Assembly (NCBI GenBank): GCA_000711775.1
Contig: ARYC01000221.1
Coordinates: 124,001-188,000, forward strand
Direction: 5' to 3'
From: Oxytricha trifallax
Lineage: Eukaryota > Ciliophora > Spirotrichea > Sporadotrichida > Oxytrichidae
DNA: 64,000 nt
Under the pieces are notes generated by a model, which saw only the letters and a list, made by a program, of their open reading frames with translations, was not told the DNA's origin and did no database searches. Below, piece by piece: positions 14,170-27,300 of the stretch (position 1 is the first letter of the stretch; each line of letters begins with the position of its first letter). The position numbers and the translations under genes are program-made.

Positions 14170-16310
14170 AATTTTTAAATAAAACCTTTTTAAAAATTAT
14201 AATAAAATTTCATTGCTAATATACTTTTTGTTTTCATACAATTTATTAATATAAATAGTAAAATAATAAGTCTTTACCGAGAAGGGGTCTTCCCCGAAAC
14301 ATAAGGAGTCACTAAGAAAGTCAGTCCTGGCTGTATTGAAAGAATTATTCAGTAGCACAAGACTGGTAGACCAAACTGTGTGGGGTTCCACCGTGTTCCT
14401 CTAGCCTACTCATTAGAGGTGACATGTTAGCATGAGCCAGATGTCCGAGGTGGCCTCCTCAACTTTACTGACGATGTCGAAAATTAAAAGGATGAATTAA
14501 ATATCTAATAATAATAATAATAATAAAAATAATTTGATCACATTGAGGTCTCTGTGGACTCCCGATCAATAAGCTTTAAAGCATATTAGGGTCTAGCCCT
14601 TTTAATATTATTATATCAACTGATATGTTCAATATCTGTGGTTGTCTCAGTTAGATTCTTTTAATTAAATCTAATAAATTCACTAAAAATAATGAATTCT
14701 TATGAGGCTATAACTGTCTAAGGTATACTATTTCTTGGTAGAATATGAGTACATGTTTCTCAATCTCTTTCTCTTCTTCTTCTCTATCTATGGATCTAAC
14801 TCCATCATAGACTCCGAACTCTACATATTCTTAGAGTTCTTACATAGTTTCGTCAAATGATCTGATTGTTCTGTAGTTCTTCTCGAAGCAGTCAATAGAG
14901 TTTCAAATTGGGCACTATTTCCCATTAATCTTCAGTTCATGAAGTCCCACTTCCTAGAACATCTTTAATTAATTTATATTATTATTTGGTATACAAAAGT
15001 CCCAAATCTTTTATATGTAATTTAATAGGTGTAATTAATTGTACTGGTTAATATCCATATTTAGTTAGTAAATCTATGGGGTTAAGGGATTTAGGGATTT
15101 CTGGGTTTTCAAAAGTATTGTTCTCTGGCTTAATGCTAGAGTATTCTTAGTTTAGTTGTTACTAAATTGTTTTTACTTTTGGTTGAGTGGTGCATACTCC
15201 TTATTATTAATATGACAATGTTGGTTTATTTTTATTAAAATTTAGTATTAAATAGCCTAATATTCTTGGGGTGATTCCCGTCATATCTTAGGTAACTTTA
15301 TGTCATTTCTTGGAGTGATTCTCTAATATGTTATTTCTCCTATTAAATATGAAGTTAGTAGTCGTGACGTATTAGAGTTTTTGGGTGATTCCTTCAGATT
15401 TGTATCTTTGTTACTTTTTCCCTTGGATAGAAAAATGGTTCCTCTGGTCCTTCTAGATTGATCTGATGTTGGAATTATATGTGGAAAGGATTGTTTGTGT
15501 TTATGAGGGTTTTGACAGTGTTTAATTTTTTTGTTCTACTTGTGTTAATTTTTGTGTAGTTCTTACTTTAGAGATGTATTGACTAATGACCAGATTTCTT
15601 CGGTTAGGCCTCATACCAACTTGAAGTAGAAAATGTCATCATGAACAGAGAGAGTATACATTGGGGGGGGGTTTTTGGAGCTAGGCAGCATACTAATTGG
15701 ACGTTTGTATAATTTTTTGCGATTTTAGATTGCTTGACTCTCAGGTAATCAATTCGAAAATTAAGAGAAACTATGGTGAGTGAGTGCTCCTTGTACTAGG
15801 CTTTGTAAGATTAGTGCCTAGCAGGTTGTGAGCGGGTACTAAAAGAATGTACTGACTTAAGAGTGCCAAAGCAGACATACTCTATGATATTGGCCACTCG
15901 TGATTATGTTAGTACTTCTTTGTTAAAACGCACCTCCAGATCCTACGATCCGATTGGGGAGGGACGCTTTTCGGACTAATGAGATAAATTTTTACCTCTA
16001 TCTTTAGAACGGTTCGACTTCTCCTCTTCTTTCCAACCAGATATTAAATATATTAATTTTGAATTAAATATCTAATAACTATCTGGCTAGTTTAAGCCCC
16101 AGTATTAATTTCCATAAAGCTTTAATAATAATAAAATAGTAACATTTTTATTGTTTTTAAATTAGTTGACTCGTATTTATTGATATACGGTGATGAAAGG
16201 ACTTGCTTGGTTTTTAAAGAGGCACCGCACTCTTCAAAGATTGTACTTGGCTCAATTCTTTTTTTATAAATATTAAATAATATCCCCTCCCATATTTCAT
16301 TGTAACACTA
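14170..16310. other. GC-richer, decayed coding-like region, possibly an old mobile element
   Basis: This stretch is clearly less AT-rich than its surroundings. On the minus strand it keeps coding-like pieces in several frames: CFGEDPFSVKTYYF (about 14270-14320), DIVSKVEEATSDIWLMLTCH (about 14430-14490), and SFDETMQELQEYVEFGVYDG with SIDREEEEKEIEKHVLIF (about 14740-14870). Further open, Gln-rich stretches run up to 15660. In-frame TGAs and frame changes break it up. I recognise no transposase, reverse transcriptase or other domain. It may be a decayed mobile element or scrambled gene segments. A run of nine G lies at 15663-15671. Confidence 0.4.
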
Positions 16311-17635
16311 ATTCTTCCGTTAAAAATATTAATGCTCAGTCAATGTTTTCTTAAGTAGTAGAGGGAGTTGTAATGATATCTTGCATGTAGATCTTTCGAA
16401 TGAAATGATAGATTGTGACATTTAGTAAAATTTGGTTAAAGTTTTTAAAGATAATTTAATTACGAATTTATACACAGCCATTTTATTTCAAATCAACTTT
16501 AAAAATAATTAAATGGTACGGCGCGTATTTTAAAATCAATTAAGTTATTTTTGAAATATATCGAATTGATAAATCTACTTCCTGTAAACTGAATTAAATT
16601 AAGTTTTAATAAATTTAAACTTCATAAAATAGATATTAGTATAATTGTGAATAAATTAAATTATACCATTAAAAAATTCTCAAATTTTATATTCTGAGTA
16701 ATAAGCAAGTAAGTTATGAATTAAATTATGGTTTTAAATTTTTTTATTTTATTATCTATATAATTTTATTAAAATTAGTTTAGACTTAAAGACCTATATG
16801 ATATTTGGGTAATTTGATTGATATATTTGGCTCGTATCTCGAAATTTCATTGATTTTAAGAAACCTAAATTTGTAAAAATTTACAATGAATTGTAATAAG
16901 ATTATGAATAAAATTTCTTAATTATTAACTATTTTTGGAAATTCCAACGAATTTTAATAATTGTAATGTTATCTGTTTACGTGTATAGGTTGGTTAGGGA
17001 TATAGGTTGGTCTAAGTTTTGTTTCTAATTTTAATAAAACTATTAGCTTTATATCTGAAATATACTACTAAGATCATTACTACAAGATAACATATGAATT
17101 TGGAATTATTGAATAACAAGTTATTACATAATGATAAAATGCATTCTAAATTATTGAATATGATTTGTTTAAAAGCATTTTTAATTATAATATCAACGGA
17201 AAATTGATATTTATAGTTATTTCTAATGTCAATTTTCTAACTTCTAAAAACAATTATGCAATAATTTATTACTATCTGAAAGAGACAAACTTATTTAAAT
17301 AATTAAGGAGGAGAACAAATTCTTAAATTCTATTAATAAATTCTGGTATCACTCGGTACTCTCCTCTAATTTTGTTTAGAATGTTTGCTTATTTAAAAAT
17401 ATCTTTGTCTTTCTTGGGTACTCACTTCCTAAATGAAAACTCACATAATCACTCTTCAAAATAACTGTAGAATAATATAATGGAAATAATTTATATTACT
17501 AAATATGTCTTCAGCAGTTTAATATACATAATAATTGTTATGTTTTAATTTGAGAGGTATTTTTAGAATTAAAATGGGGTTTTGGGGTAGTAGAACTTAG
17601 AATCAAAATATTTAACAGTTGTTTTAGCGAAATAA
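16311..17635. other. AT-rich spacer with no gene seen
   Basis: Very AT-rich, with stops in all frames and no coding-like stretch except short ones. Contains GGGGTTTTGGGG at 17576-17587. Probably germline-limited intergenic DNA. Confidence 0.5.
17576..17587 (-). repeat. GGGGTTTTGGGG telomere-type block
   Basis: Inverted partner of the block at 13315-13326. Its inner flank (AATTAAAAT) does not match the inner flank of the left block. Confidence 0.5.
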
Positions 17636-18353
17636 TGGCTAATAAATTTGAATAGACATTTTGTTATTGCAACATCAACTCACAGACCTAGTTTAGTGTT
17701 TGAACACTTAGAGAAGGAAAAATATTTAACTAAGAATAAATTTTAAAGTTAATATACTATATCTTGCTTTTTTATTATAATTTATATTGAAGGAGACTGC
17801 ATATGAAGAGGTAGCTGAGCTGATTCACCATAAGGCAATAGAGAATAATGAAGTTATTAATCCCATCTTCTAAGAATATTGCCTAGGAGTAGAAAAATAT
17901 CTTGATTAAAAATTAGCTACTTCTTCTGATAAATCCTCACAGCAAAATTTAGAAAATTAAGCTAACATGTACTCAAGAGCAATAGAAGATTATTGAATTT
18001 TTTATATTCTATGTTAAATTATGGGAATTTCAATGAAAGATAAGGCCAAATGTTACTAATTAATTATCAATATTATACAAAAATCAAATTATCTAACGCT
18101 AAGAAGAGCATGTTTTGTTGAATTACAAATTATGGATCTGAACAGAGTAGGGGTAGAAAAGGACCTTAAAGGAATTATTCAGTAGACAGCTAGACACGTT
18201 GGATTAGAAATGCCCAAAGTATGGAAGTAATCTATCAGAGACCCTTTTGAAAAATAAACTGAACAAAACAAATCCTTATAAGATTTTAATTTTTATAAAA
18301 AGCTTATAGATATAACTTTCAATAAATAAATTAATTTAAATTTTGTTGAATGA
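17636..18353 (+). CDS. Small BART-like domain protein (ARL2BP/CFAP36 type), multi-exon
   Basis: A piece at 17787-17998 reads AYEEVAELIHHKAIENNEVI and NPIFQEYCLGVEKYLDQKL. This resembles the helix of BART domains (IFxEYxxLVEKYIEEQL) that bind ARL2/ARL3 GTPases. A preceding exon, probably starting near 17636 (MANKFEQTFCY or the overlapping frame with RPSLVFEHLEKEKYL), is joined by an intron ending in the AT-rich stretch before 17790. A last exon at about 18115-18353 carries VELQIMDLNRVGVEKDLKG and RHVGLEMPKVWKQSIRDPF, and ends with NFVE and TGA. Exon borders are uncertain. If the domain call holds, a role in ARL-dependent ciliary or tubulin traffic would be expected from the family. Confidence 0.4.
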
Positions 18354-18775
18354 CATGGATGTTATCCAATAATTAATTTAATTTCAAAATGGTTAATGTA
18401 ATTTTCACTGTTCTAATAATTTTTGTATGCCAACTTTGTCAAGACTTATTCTCTAATAAGATAGTTTTTATGTTTGAAAAGTAGTCGAGGATCTTTAATT
18501 TTAAATTACGACTTTAACATACAACTGCATAACTAGATTAAAATAGCTTATATATTTTAACTTATTTAAGTAGATACTAACCATCGCTTTTACCTTAAAT
18601 AATAATACTTTTGATTGATTCATTAATATATGCATTAACTTTTTCTACCATTTGAGAAAGAATCTTTTATATCTAAAGTATTTCTTTGTAAATTAAGCAA
18701 ATATAGATTAATTTATGTAATAAGTTTAACTTGTAAAATTAAAGTATTCTACCTTGTCATCAATTAAAGGGTCTC
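18354..18775. other. AT-rich intergenic stretch
   Basis: No ORF with coding character seen between two convergent genes; it probably contains both 3' ends and germline spacer. Confidence 0.5.
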
Positions 18776-19397
18776 TCACATGTTATAAGGTGAAGCTGCT
18801 TTATATATAGGAGTGCGTGAAACTTGTCCATTTTAAGGGTTAAACGATACTACAGTATATTCGCTATTGTAGCTGTCTCCTTCCTTCAAAGCTAATTAAT
18901 CTTCTACACCTTCCATTTCACTTCTCATTATCATACCAATGCCCATGAAAAAGCCAAAGGATGCTCCAGAGCCTAGTGCGCTCATTGGTATATACATAAA
19001 TTGTCTGTACATTATAGCATAATATGACCCCATTAGACCTCCAAAGATGCCTCCTACGATTGCTCCCATTTTAAATCCTTGCAAAAACATCATTTATACG
19101 TTTCCGACTGCTCCGAAAATTCTCTCCATTTTCCTTTAGAAAATGCCCTTGGGTTTATTTAAAGCTGCTAGTTACTTTTCTTTTTCTATATCGCTGGTTA
19201 GAACATCCTTCTTTAGGGTTTGGAATTGTATAAAATATAGTGATTATAATATTCATTAATCATTCATTATTTTAAAATTGATCAAGTGATGGTGTGCCTG
19301 TAGGGGTTTTATTATTTTAAACAGGGATTGTAGCCTCATTCTTAAATGTTTTCTTAGCGTATTTGTCCTCTAGGACTTGGTCATACTTGCCACTCAT
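18776..19397 (-). CDS. ROMO1/Mgr2-family mitochondrial inner-membrane protein
   Basis: The first piece starts at 19397 (MSGKYDQVLEDKYAKKTF). The second contains MERIFGAVGNVQMMFLQGFK and the glycine-rich hairpin KMGAIVGGIFGGLMGSYYAI, then YIPMSALGSGASFGFFMGIG. Two glycine-zipper membrane helices, with the first beginning just after a basic stretch, match ROMO1/Mgr2, a small subunit linked to the TIM23 translocase. The N-terminus is longer than in animal ROMO1 (about 80 residues total), and there is a polar C-terminal tail that ends PIYKAASPYNM and TGA. The frame break at about 19210-19270 is an intron or IES. Family call likely; the molecular role is taken from relatives. Confidence 0.7.
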
Positions 19398-19494
19398 TAT
19401 TTATCTTTTATAATTCTTGAATTATGATTATAAAATTTATTATAACTTTATAATTTGTGATTAAAATTACATCTATATTACTTCTATTTAAAAC

Positions 19495-21233
19495 ATGAAA
19501 TTTTCACTCAAGACTATAGAAAAACTGTCCTATTTAATTGGCGTGCCAACTCTCTTAGCATTTTCAGGCTATAAATTGTATCAATCCTCACTCTACCATG
19601 AAGACTTAAGAAATTAGCAGTTGGTGGAAACTGAGGGTTTATACCTTGAGAAGCATAAGGAAAATCTAATTAAGTTAGACAATTTCAAGAAGAAGATATT
19701 CGCGATCGGCATTGAGGAAGATTATTTGAGGTCAAAGAAGGAACTAACCGAAGAAAATAAACTAGTGATTGGATAAAACGCCAAACTGATAAGAGACTTG
19801 ATCAAAGATGTCAAACCTGATACTGTGCTACTAGAGTTGTGTTAGGATAGATATGATAACTGGCTTTATGACATTGTTAGTCATCCAAATTATGATAAGA
19901 CTATGGATTACGTTCATAAGGTAAACCTTTAAACTTTTATTATAAAGTATCAGTAATAACTCTTTAAGTTATTTTGTAGAAATAATGTTTACTTGACAAA
20001 GGGGAAATTGAACAACTTTTGGATTATAAAAACCTTGATTTTGACACTAGCCACCTTGAAATGTTAGTAGGTATGGACGTTTGTCAGTATAGAATGATGC
20101 CTTGTAACACAGTTCTAGGTGATAGATCAATTGTCATAACTGAAAAGCGATACAAATCAAAGCTAAACATGCTAGACGTCTACAAGGAAGCAGCAACTTA
20201 AAAGAATTCTAAAAAATCCAGTACTAACTTATTTGATCAGGATTAAGATTCTTAAGGAGTAAAGACTATTTTTGATTTAGATTCGAATTCATCAAAATCA
20301 TCAGATTAAAAGGAAGTAGTGAAAGGCGACGATAAGTAGGTTGAAAACTTGGAGAAACTGAGAAATGCACTTTAGCAAATTCAAGATACAAAATAACAGA
20401 TTACTCAGCAAGTAATCGATTAAATTTTGCCATCAGGAATTCCTGAAAAGTCTTAAAATACTTAAGAAGTTGTTAATGCTTCTGAAAAACCAGAGATAAG
20501 TTAGAAATAAGACTCTGCAAATGAACTTATAAGATAAATTGCTCAAAAGTAAGCAGGTAAAACTCAAGGAAACATTTTTGATGAAGTAGTAATTGAAGAA
20601 ATAAACGAAGAATTGCTTAAAAGTGTTCAGAAATGCGAAGGTAATTTAGTAATTATGTTGATGCGTAAAGAAAGACTCAAGTCTTTTGAAAAAATGTGGA
20701 AGCAAGCTAACTTAGATTACTAATCTAGACTAATAAAACCCCATGATTCTAATAAGACTGGAAATAAGGGTAGATAAGGTGAAAATAAATAAATAAAAGT
20801 TGAAGAGGCTTACTAGTGGTAGGTTGAGGAGTCTTTGTTTTCTTGTTGGTCGAAAGATTTAAGAGATGGGCAAAAATTAATTTTTGTTGGTAGAGTTGGT
20901 AGAGATGGTTTTTGTTTTAAAGTTTAATGCTACATATGTTTTTAATATTGCTGACATCAAATTTAATTTATTCCTGATCTGTTTATAATCTTTGATCAAT
21001 ATATTATTCTAATTATTTCTATTTTATCAATTAAATTTAATCTGTTTATTCTTAACCCCTTATTTCCAGTCTTTAATTAATTATTGGGTTTTATAATAAG
21101 GTTTATTTTTAATATATAATTCTAAGTTTATCAGACTCAAAGCAACAAGAGAAAGTTAGAAAGTGTTATTAAAGATTCTCCAAAAGAACAAAAATCACTT
21201 GAACAATCAGCATCTAAAATTTAAACTGCATGA
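19495..21233 (+). CDS. TraB-domain family protein
   Basis: Begins MKFSLKTIEKLSYLIGVPT with an N-terminal membrane segment. The TraB hallmark DTVLLELCQDRYDNWL follows at about residues 108-123, then after a GT...AG intron (19921-19979) comes MPCNTVLGDRSIVITEKRY, matching the LGDRPI-T-xR motif. A long Gln/Ser-rich acidic insertion separates this from the C-terminal part EELLKSVQKCEGNLVIMLMR and KLIFVGRVGRDGF, the equivalent of the VVGAGHLxG region. A 204-bp IES (20920-21130) lies near the end; beyond it the protein continues YQTQSNKRKLESVIKDSP and stops at the TGA at 21231-21233. TraB/TRABD proteins include mitochondrial outer-membrane and Tiki-type proteins; function here is unproven. The insertion is unusual for the family. 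Confidence 0.75.
20920..21130. other. 204-bp IES in the TraB gene, pointer AAGTTTA
   Basis: AAGTTTA at 20920-20926 and 21124-21130. Excision joins RDGFCFKV to YQTQSNKRKLES in frame; without it the ORF meets a TGA at 20952. The interior is AT-rich. Confidence 0.85.
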
Positions 21234-21324
21234 ATAATTATCTATTATTTTGATGTTAACTTTTAAACAAGATCTTTTGGCAAAGATTTAATTATAGAAA
21301 ATAATTGATTTAATATAATAAAAA

Positions 21325-24300
21325 ATGAAAAATCCTAATAAAGATAACCAGAGGATTGAAATATGTTATATCACCAAATTTCATTTGGCTATAATTATTT
21401 TATTTTTACTAAACTTCACATATCCTGCAGGTATATCTTAATATAATTTTATACTTGCTTTAGCGGTTGCATCAACCAGATATTATAAGTTTAGCACAAT
21501 TACTTCTAATACTATCAAGGATACTCTTAATTCAGGAAACTCAAACTATGATATTATTCTTTGTAAGCTATTTTAGTAAAAATTTCAATTTATTATTAGA
21601 ATCTAATTAAAGAGCAACTAAGTGGGGTCTGCCTATGGCAGCGATTAGCGCGCAAAGTAAAACTACGTCATAAGCACATTTCGGCACAGGTAATAGTTTT
21701 ACAATAAGTGGGTGGTATTATTCTTGTGCAACTACACAATATACCGTATTTTGTAAAAAAGTAAGATTCCTATTAATAGATCAAAGCTTTTTAGGATTTG
21801 TCAACGAGTCCAGAGGAAATTTATCTCTGCTTAGAAGTTGATAGTGATTCAAATTTCATAATTTAAGTCAGGCTATAACTAAAATTAATTTTGAATTATA
21901 TACCATAGAATTATAAGCTCCACTTAATATACCTAGTAAATAAGTGGGTTTAAAGCCTAAACGGGATGGACATGGTTTGCTATCACGGTTTCAAATCAAT
22001 TTCAAATTTCAACAATAACATTTTATGCAACAAATGAGCTTTATACTGGTTTAACAGCTGCTATTCCTTTTAAATCTGAGTAATTTGTTATTGCTGGTAT
22101 GTTTGGAACTTCAGCTATTCCTGATCCTTTCTATATAAATTATTATGTTTATCTTTTTATCCATTAAGTGCTAACAACATTTTGAGCTATGGCTGTAACT
22201 ATGACAAAAATCTGAATTGCAATAATCCTTTAATTGGCTACTTTTATGAATCAAAGATTTGGAATGTTTAGGCTTTAACTTCCACTTAGCTTGCTTTTGA
22301 AGTTCAGACTACTTGTACTGGAGGCTGTATTATTTGCGCTACAATCGATTCTTAATGCTTTAGTGCAAAATCTTTAAGTATTGTAGATCTTGATCTTGAA
22401 TAAAATACTCAAACACTCACAGACTCCTCTGGAAATAGCAATTCCTTTATATAGGGACTAACAACTACAGCTAGCACAGCTGATTATGATCCTATTAGAA
22501 TACCTGAATAAGGAATGAGATTCTCAAAGACATCTTTCATAAAGGCACCATCTGCTTATAATCTCCCTCACGGTATATTAGTAGAAGCTTGGATCAGATT
22601 TGACTATAAATTATTTTTTAATATTAAGACCTGAACAATATTATCAGCACAGGATCAATTTAGTATATTTATGAATGTTAGAGAAATTCAAACAAATTTT
22701 CAATTGGACTAGATTATAACTTAATTAAAGTTAAAGTTATTGCAGAATCATAATTACATTTTTGAAGGGAAATTATATATATATTGAATTATGATTTTAT
22801 TATAAAGTAATATATATATATATATATATATGGAGTTTCGATATAATAACCTTTATTAGAAGATAAAAATTCATTTAAAAAAGTTTTAAATTAATAAATA
22901 ATAAAATACTAAAAGTTATAAAATTTTTAATTTATTTAAATATAGATTAAAGATAACATTATTAATAAATTATCTTCTATGATGTTAATCTTATCTTAAT
23001 TATCCTTTCCTATTTTACATGTTTAATTGGAAATATTTGGAAACAAATTAATATTTTAGATTTTTTTAAAAATTTTGATTTTATAGCATCTATAAATTTA
23101 TATTTTCTTCACAGTAATTAAGCTGAAGCTAATTATTTCATTGATTGGAAATAATCAACAAATTGGAGGTATATTGGAGTGACTTTTATGAGAAATAGCC
23201 AAGATGATTTATCATACACTTCCTTGAAAGTAGGAACCACAAATGTTAAGATATATATTGATAATGGTTTAGTTTCTACCTAAAATATCCCCGCGATATT
23301 CACTGATGACTAATCGGGTACTAATAGTGATGTGATTGGTTAAAACTTTCATGGGGTAATTAAGAGATTTAGAATATCAGCGACAACATTACCCCAAAAC
23401 CCCAAAACCCCAATTCATGCTTAGTCTATGAGTTGATAGTGAATTGACACACGTTCATTAATGCGAAAATGCGACTAAGTGACTATTAATAAGGACTATA
23501 GTCGAAGACTAGGTTGATTGAGAGTAGTCGTGACTAGTCTGAGCATGAAAGTCAGAGTATACAACTACCCTTCACCATTGTTCAAATGGGTGGTTTGTGA
23601 TTAAGTCTTGATTACTACTATTAACTTTTAAATTTAACTTAACTATTAATCAATCTAATCAACCACAGTTATAATCATTTGTCTTAAACTTAAGATTGAA
23701 GGAGTCGACTAACTGCGGACTAGTATGACTTGGTGGTCTTGTAAGTATATTGATCATGACTTAATCGTAGGTAGTCGTAAGATCGACTATCAATGTCCAT
23801 AGCACGAATAACATTAATGAATCTTCAAACCATCAACACCCTTCACCATTGGTGGTTTATGGTGACTTGGAACAGCATTCACTCATTACAGGTAAGTACA
23901 GTTGCAATTATTAAAGTTGAATCAAATATCAACAGACTTATCATATGACTAGTTTCAAATTCAAATCACTCTATTATTATTAGTCTTAACTCTAGTCATT
24001 TAGATGAGAGTAGTCAAACTCAAACCACAGATCGACTTTGAAACCTTCCTACTCATACGTTATGGCAACTGAAATCCAACATCTAATCTACGACCACTGG
24101 TGAATCTGAGTGCAATAGCAAAGTTCTTTGGTGTCTCATACACAAATGTTGTCAAGCTGCACAGGTAGTCGAAGTCATTTTTCAGGAATGGGTTATCGAC
24201 TAAGACTAGTCGTGAGATTAAATTCAACCTTAGTCATATTAACTTCCTCACCAGCAGTGAAACACTGCACACTCAAGCAGGAATGAGTTTGAGAGAGAGG

Positions 24301-27300
24301 TGTATAATGTTCCACAGGTAGTTCCCAGAAGTGCGAATCAGTGTCACTCACTTGAGGAGACTATACAAGCGCGCTTAAGTAAGATTCAAGAGCATACGAC
24401 TAAGGAAGGAGGTGGAGCTAGTCGATCCACAAAGACTAGCTAGTCTTAAAATCGAAATGAAGACTAAGTATATGAGAGAGCTGCAACTGGGATCGAAGAT
24501 CATATTCATTGATGAGACTGTATTCACTTCCTCAACTCGCCTCAATAGAACCTGGGCACCTTATGGAGAGAATATAAGATTCCCAGACAAGAGACATGAC
24601 TTCGGAGTGTTTGCGCTTCTTGGCGCTATATCAACTGACAAGGGACTCGAAGACTACATTATTAATAAGGGATCAATTAAGTAAGACTAGTTCATTCTAT
24701 TCATGCAGCAGTTGAAAGAGAAGTATAAGGATCCTCGACTAGTCATATTCATGGATAACCTGCAGGTACACAAGTCAATCCTTGTAAAGAAGGAGTATGA
24801 GCGACTGGATATCATCCCCATATACAGTATCCCTTACTCCCCTGAGTATAATGGAATCGAGAGCACCTTCTTGACAATCAAGCAGAGCTACAAGAAAGAG
24901 ATGCTAAGTATCCTTCTGAAGGGACTACGACTAGACATCAAATTACTTATAGAAAAGTCGATCTAGTCGGTCGACTAAGACTACATTAGAAATTAAGCCA
25001 AATATGGCGAGACGCAGATTATGAGTATTAAGTTATGATTAGTTTAATTTAAATCACATTCCAGTTATCATCATGCTCTTGTTAGGTGTTCTCTGTTATT
25101 GTTCCATCATGAGCATGCTGCCGTCTGGCATCCTCTTTCTCTTAGTCACGTTCGAGAAGCGATTCTAGTCTTAGTCGTGAGGTATGATGCGATTGCTTAG
25201 TCGTTTACCTAACTCATACTATTTATGATCTATCTTCTCTCTGACTGTTCTTGCATTCTGCTTCATTAGATAGATAGCCTTGCCAGGTTTCTCTACATAA
25301 GTTAGTCATAGAAATCTTACTTGAAACGAAAGGATGCTTCATGAGCTCATCCAACCAGTCGTCAGAGATCTCGATTTTATCAGTCTTGTTCTAGTCTTAC
25401 CCCTTATTATACCTCACAGTATTAGCATGGTCGATGATTTGCCTTAGGTAGTCTGCTTTGACTGTTCCCAGAACACCAAAGAAAAAGTCTCTATCTGGTA
25501 GTTTACCTGAGTTCAACTCAAGTTCTGGAAGGTACTGCGATACGACTTCATCACCCATTACATCCTGGTAGAGATTCTTGACTGAGAACTCTTGGTAGTG
25601 AGGCACGACCATTCTATTAACCTGGTTTTACCTTAGAGACTTCTTAGTATTATTTAGTAGTGTTTTCAGGAAGGCCACCTTAGTCGAAGCCAGTGGTGGC
25701 AGAAAGATGTTCACTATACAAAGGAAGGAACAGCACTTGAATCTTACAGTGAGTGGTTAGGTACTTGTAGAGGTCTTACTTCGATCTGAATCTACCCATA
25801 AGCTCCTCGCTTCTTACTAATCGATTCGACTACCCGAATGATTCCATGACTAGTTTAGTAGTCGGACTATATTAATAAATGACTAGCTAGTCGAAAATTA
25901 TTCTGATCTTAGTCCTCTAGTCGTTGAACCACTTCTCTAGTCTTTTAAAGATTCTAAAATAACTCTTGAATCCCTTACTCAGACTGTAACAAACATCACT
26001 CAACTTTCAAGCTAAAGAGTGTCCACCTAGAGCAACATAAAATCCAATGGTCCTCTGCAAATTCCTGGAGATTTAGACCTCGACTTGAGAGGTTTTAGAT
26101 TTTTTGAGGTTAGTAAAAAACTAGTCGGTCAGAATCATAAATGGACAACAAATTTTCCAAAAACACCAGATCCGTCTTAGTCGTACTTGATTCTTCGATC
26201 AAAAATTTTTGCTGGATTTTCAAGTAACCAGAGGATTCTTACACTGCAAACTTTAGAATCATACTTTCATTATTATTAGTAGCAGCAGTTGCTGGATAGG
26301 TAGAAAATCTCTCGAAATCTTGGTTCGACTAAGACTAGTCGAAGACTAAGTTAACTATACAAACTTAGCTTTTTACAAGATTGAAATCGACTAGCTTAAC
26401 ACTCTATAATTTTGATGTTCTTATGACTCGATTTGTATTAGTAACTATCCTATCTTGATTTTATTAATAGAGGTAGCTGTACATTATTCAAGACTACCTC
26501 TGAAAGAGTGGAATGAAAGTGTATGTTGATCTTGAGTAGTAGAGAAGTATGAATCCAAGAATCGACTAGATAAATTATCAAGACTAATCGTTGGTGTTTC
26601 GACTACTTAGTCTTCTCAAGTATAAATTTTTCGACTGACTAGTCGTAGATTCTTAGACTTCCCAAAGTGTAAGATTCTTTGAATCTTGTAACAAACATCA
26701 CTTCACTAACACTCAATAACATACCAGCAGGAGACATAGTATTAGTTAAAAATAAGAGTAAATGATACGAATATAGATTATAGGAGAGTGCATTAAGAAT
26801 TAGAGTGTGTGGAGTGATTTTAACTTAGTGCGATATTAATAATAAACGACTAGGTAGTCGGAGACTAAGACTAACTTAAAGACTAAAAAAACTGCGGTTG
26901 AATGAATCTTAGGTTTGAATCAAATAAGTCTCTTGACTTTGGGGGGAACATAAAGTACTCTGTGTTCTGGTTGCCAGTTAAGCTTATCAAACTTCTCCTC
27001 GACCTCTGCTAAACTGTACCAGTATCTGGTCTAAGGTTAGAGATAGAATTGCTTGATAAGATCTTTGATGACTGCGTTAGCTGTAGTCTTCTTAGAGTAT
27101 GCTGCTGCATTTTCGACTAGCTACGACTTGGTAGTCCAGACAGAGTCGTAGTCTTTAGTCATGAACAGGTATACAATCATTGAGACTAAGGCGTAGACAT
27201 CGACTAGTCGATCACCAGCAAAGAAGACTCCTGTAGTCGGATAAAACATTAATGACCCATCATACTCAATCTACTTTTTAGATGCGAGTACTCTTGCATT

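Noticed and set aside
24412..24684. Two separate short ORFs (24412-24684 and 24703-24966) as independent genes
   Set aside because: They are one transposase frame; TAA and TAG between them (near 24682-24690) are Gln codons.
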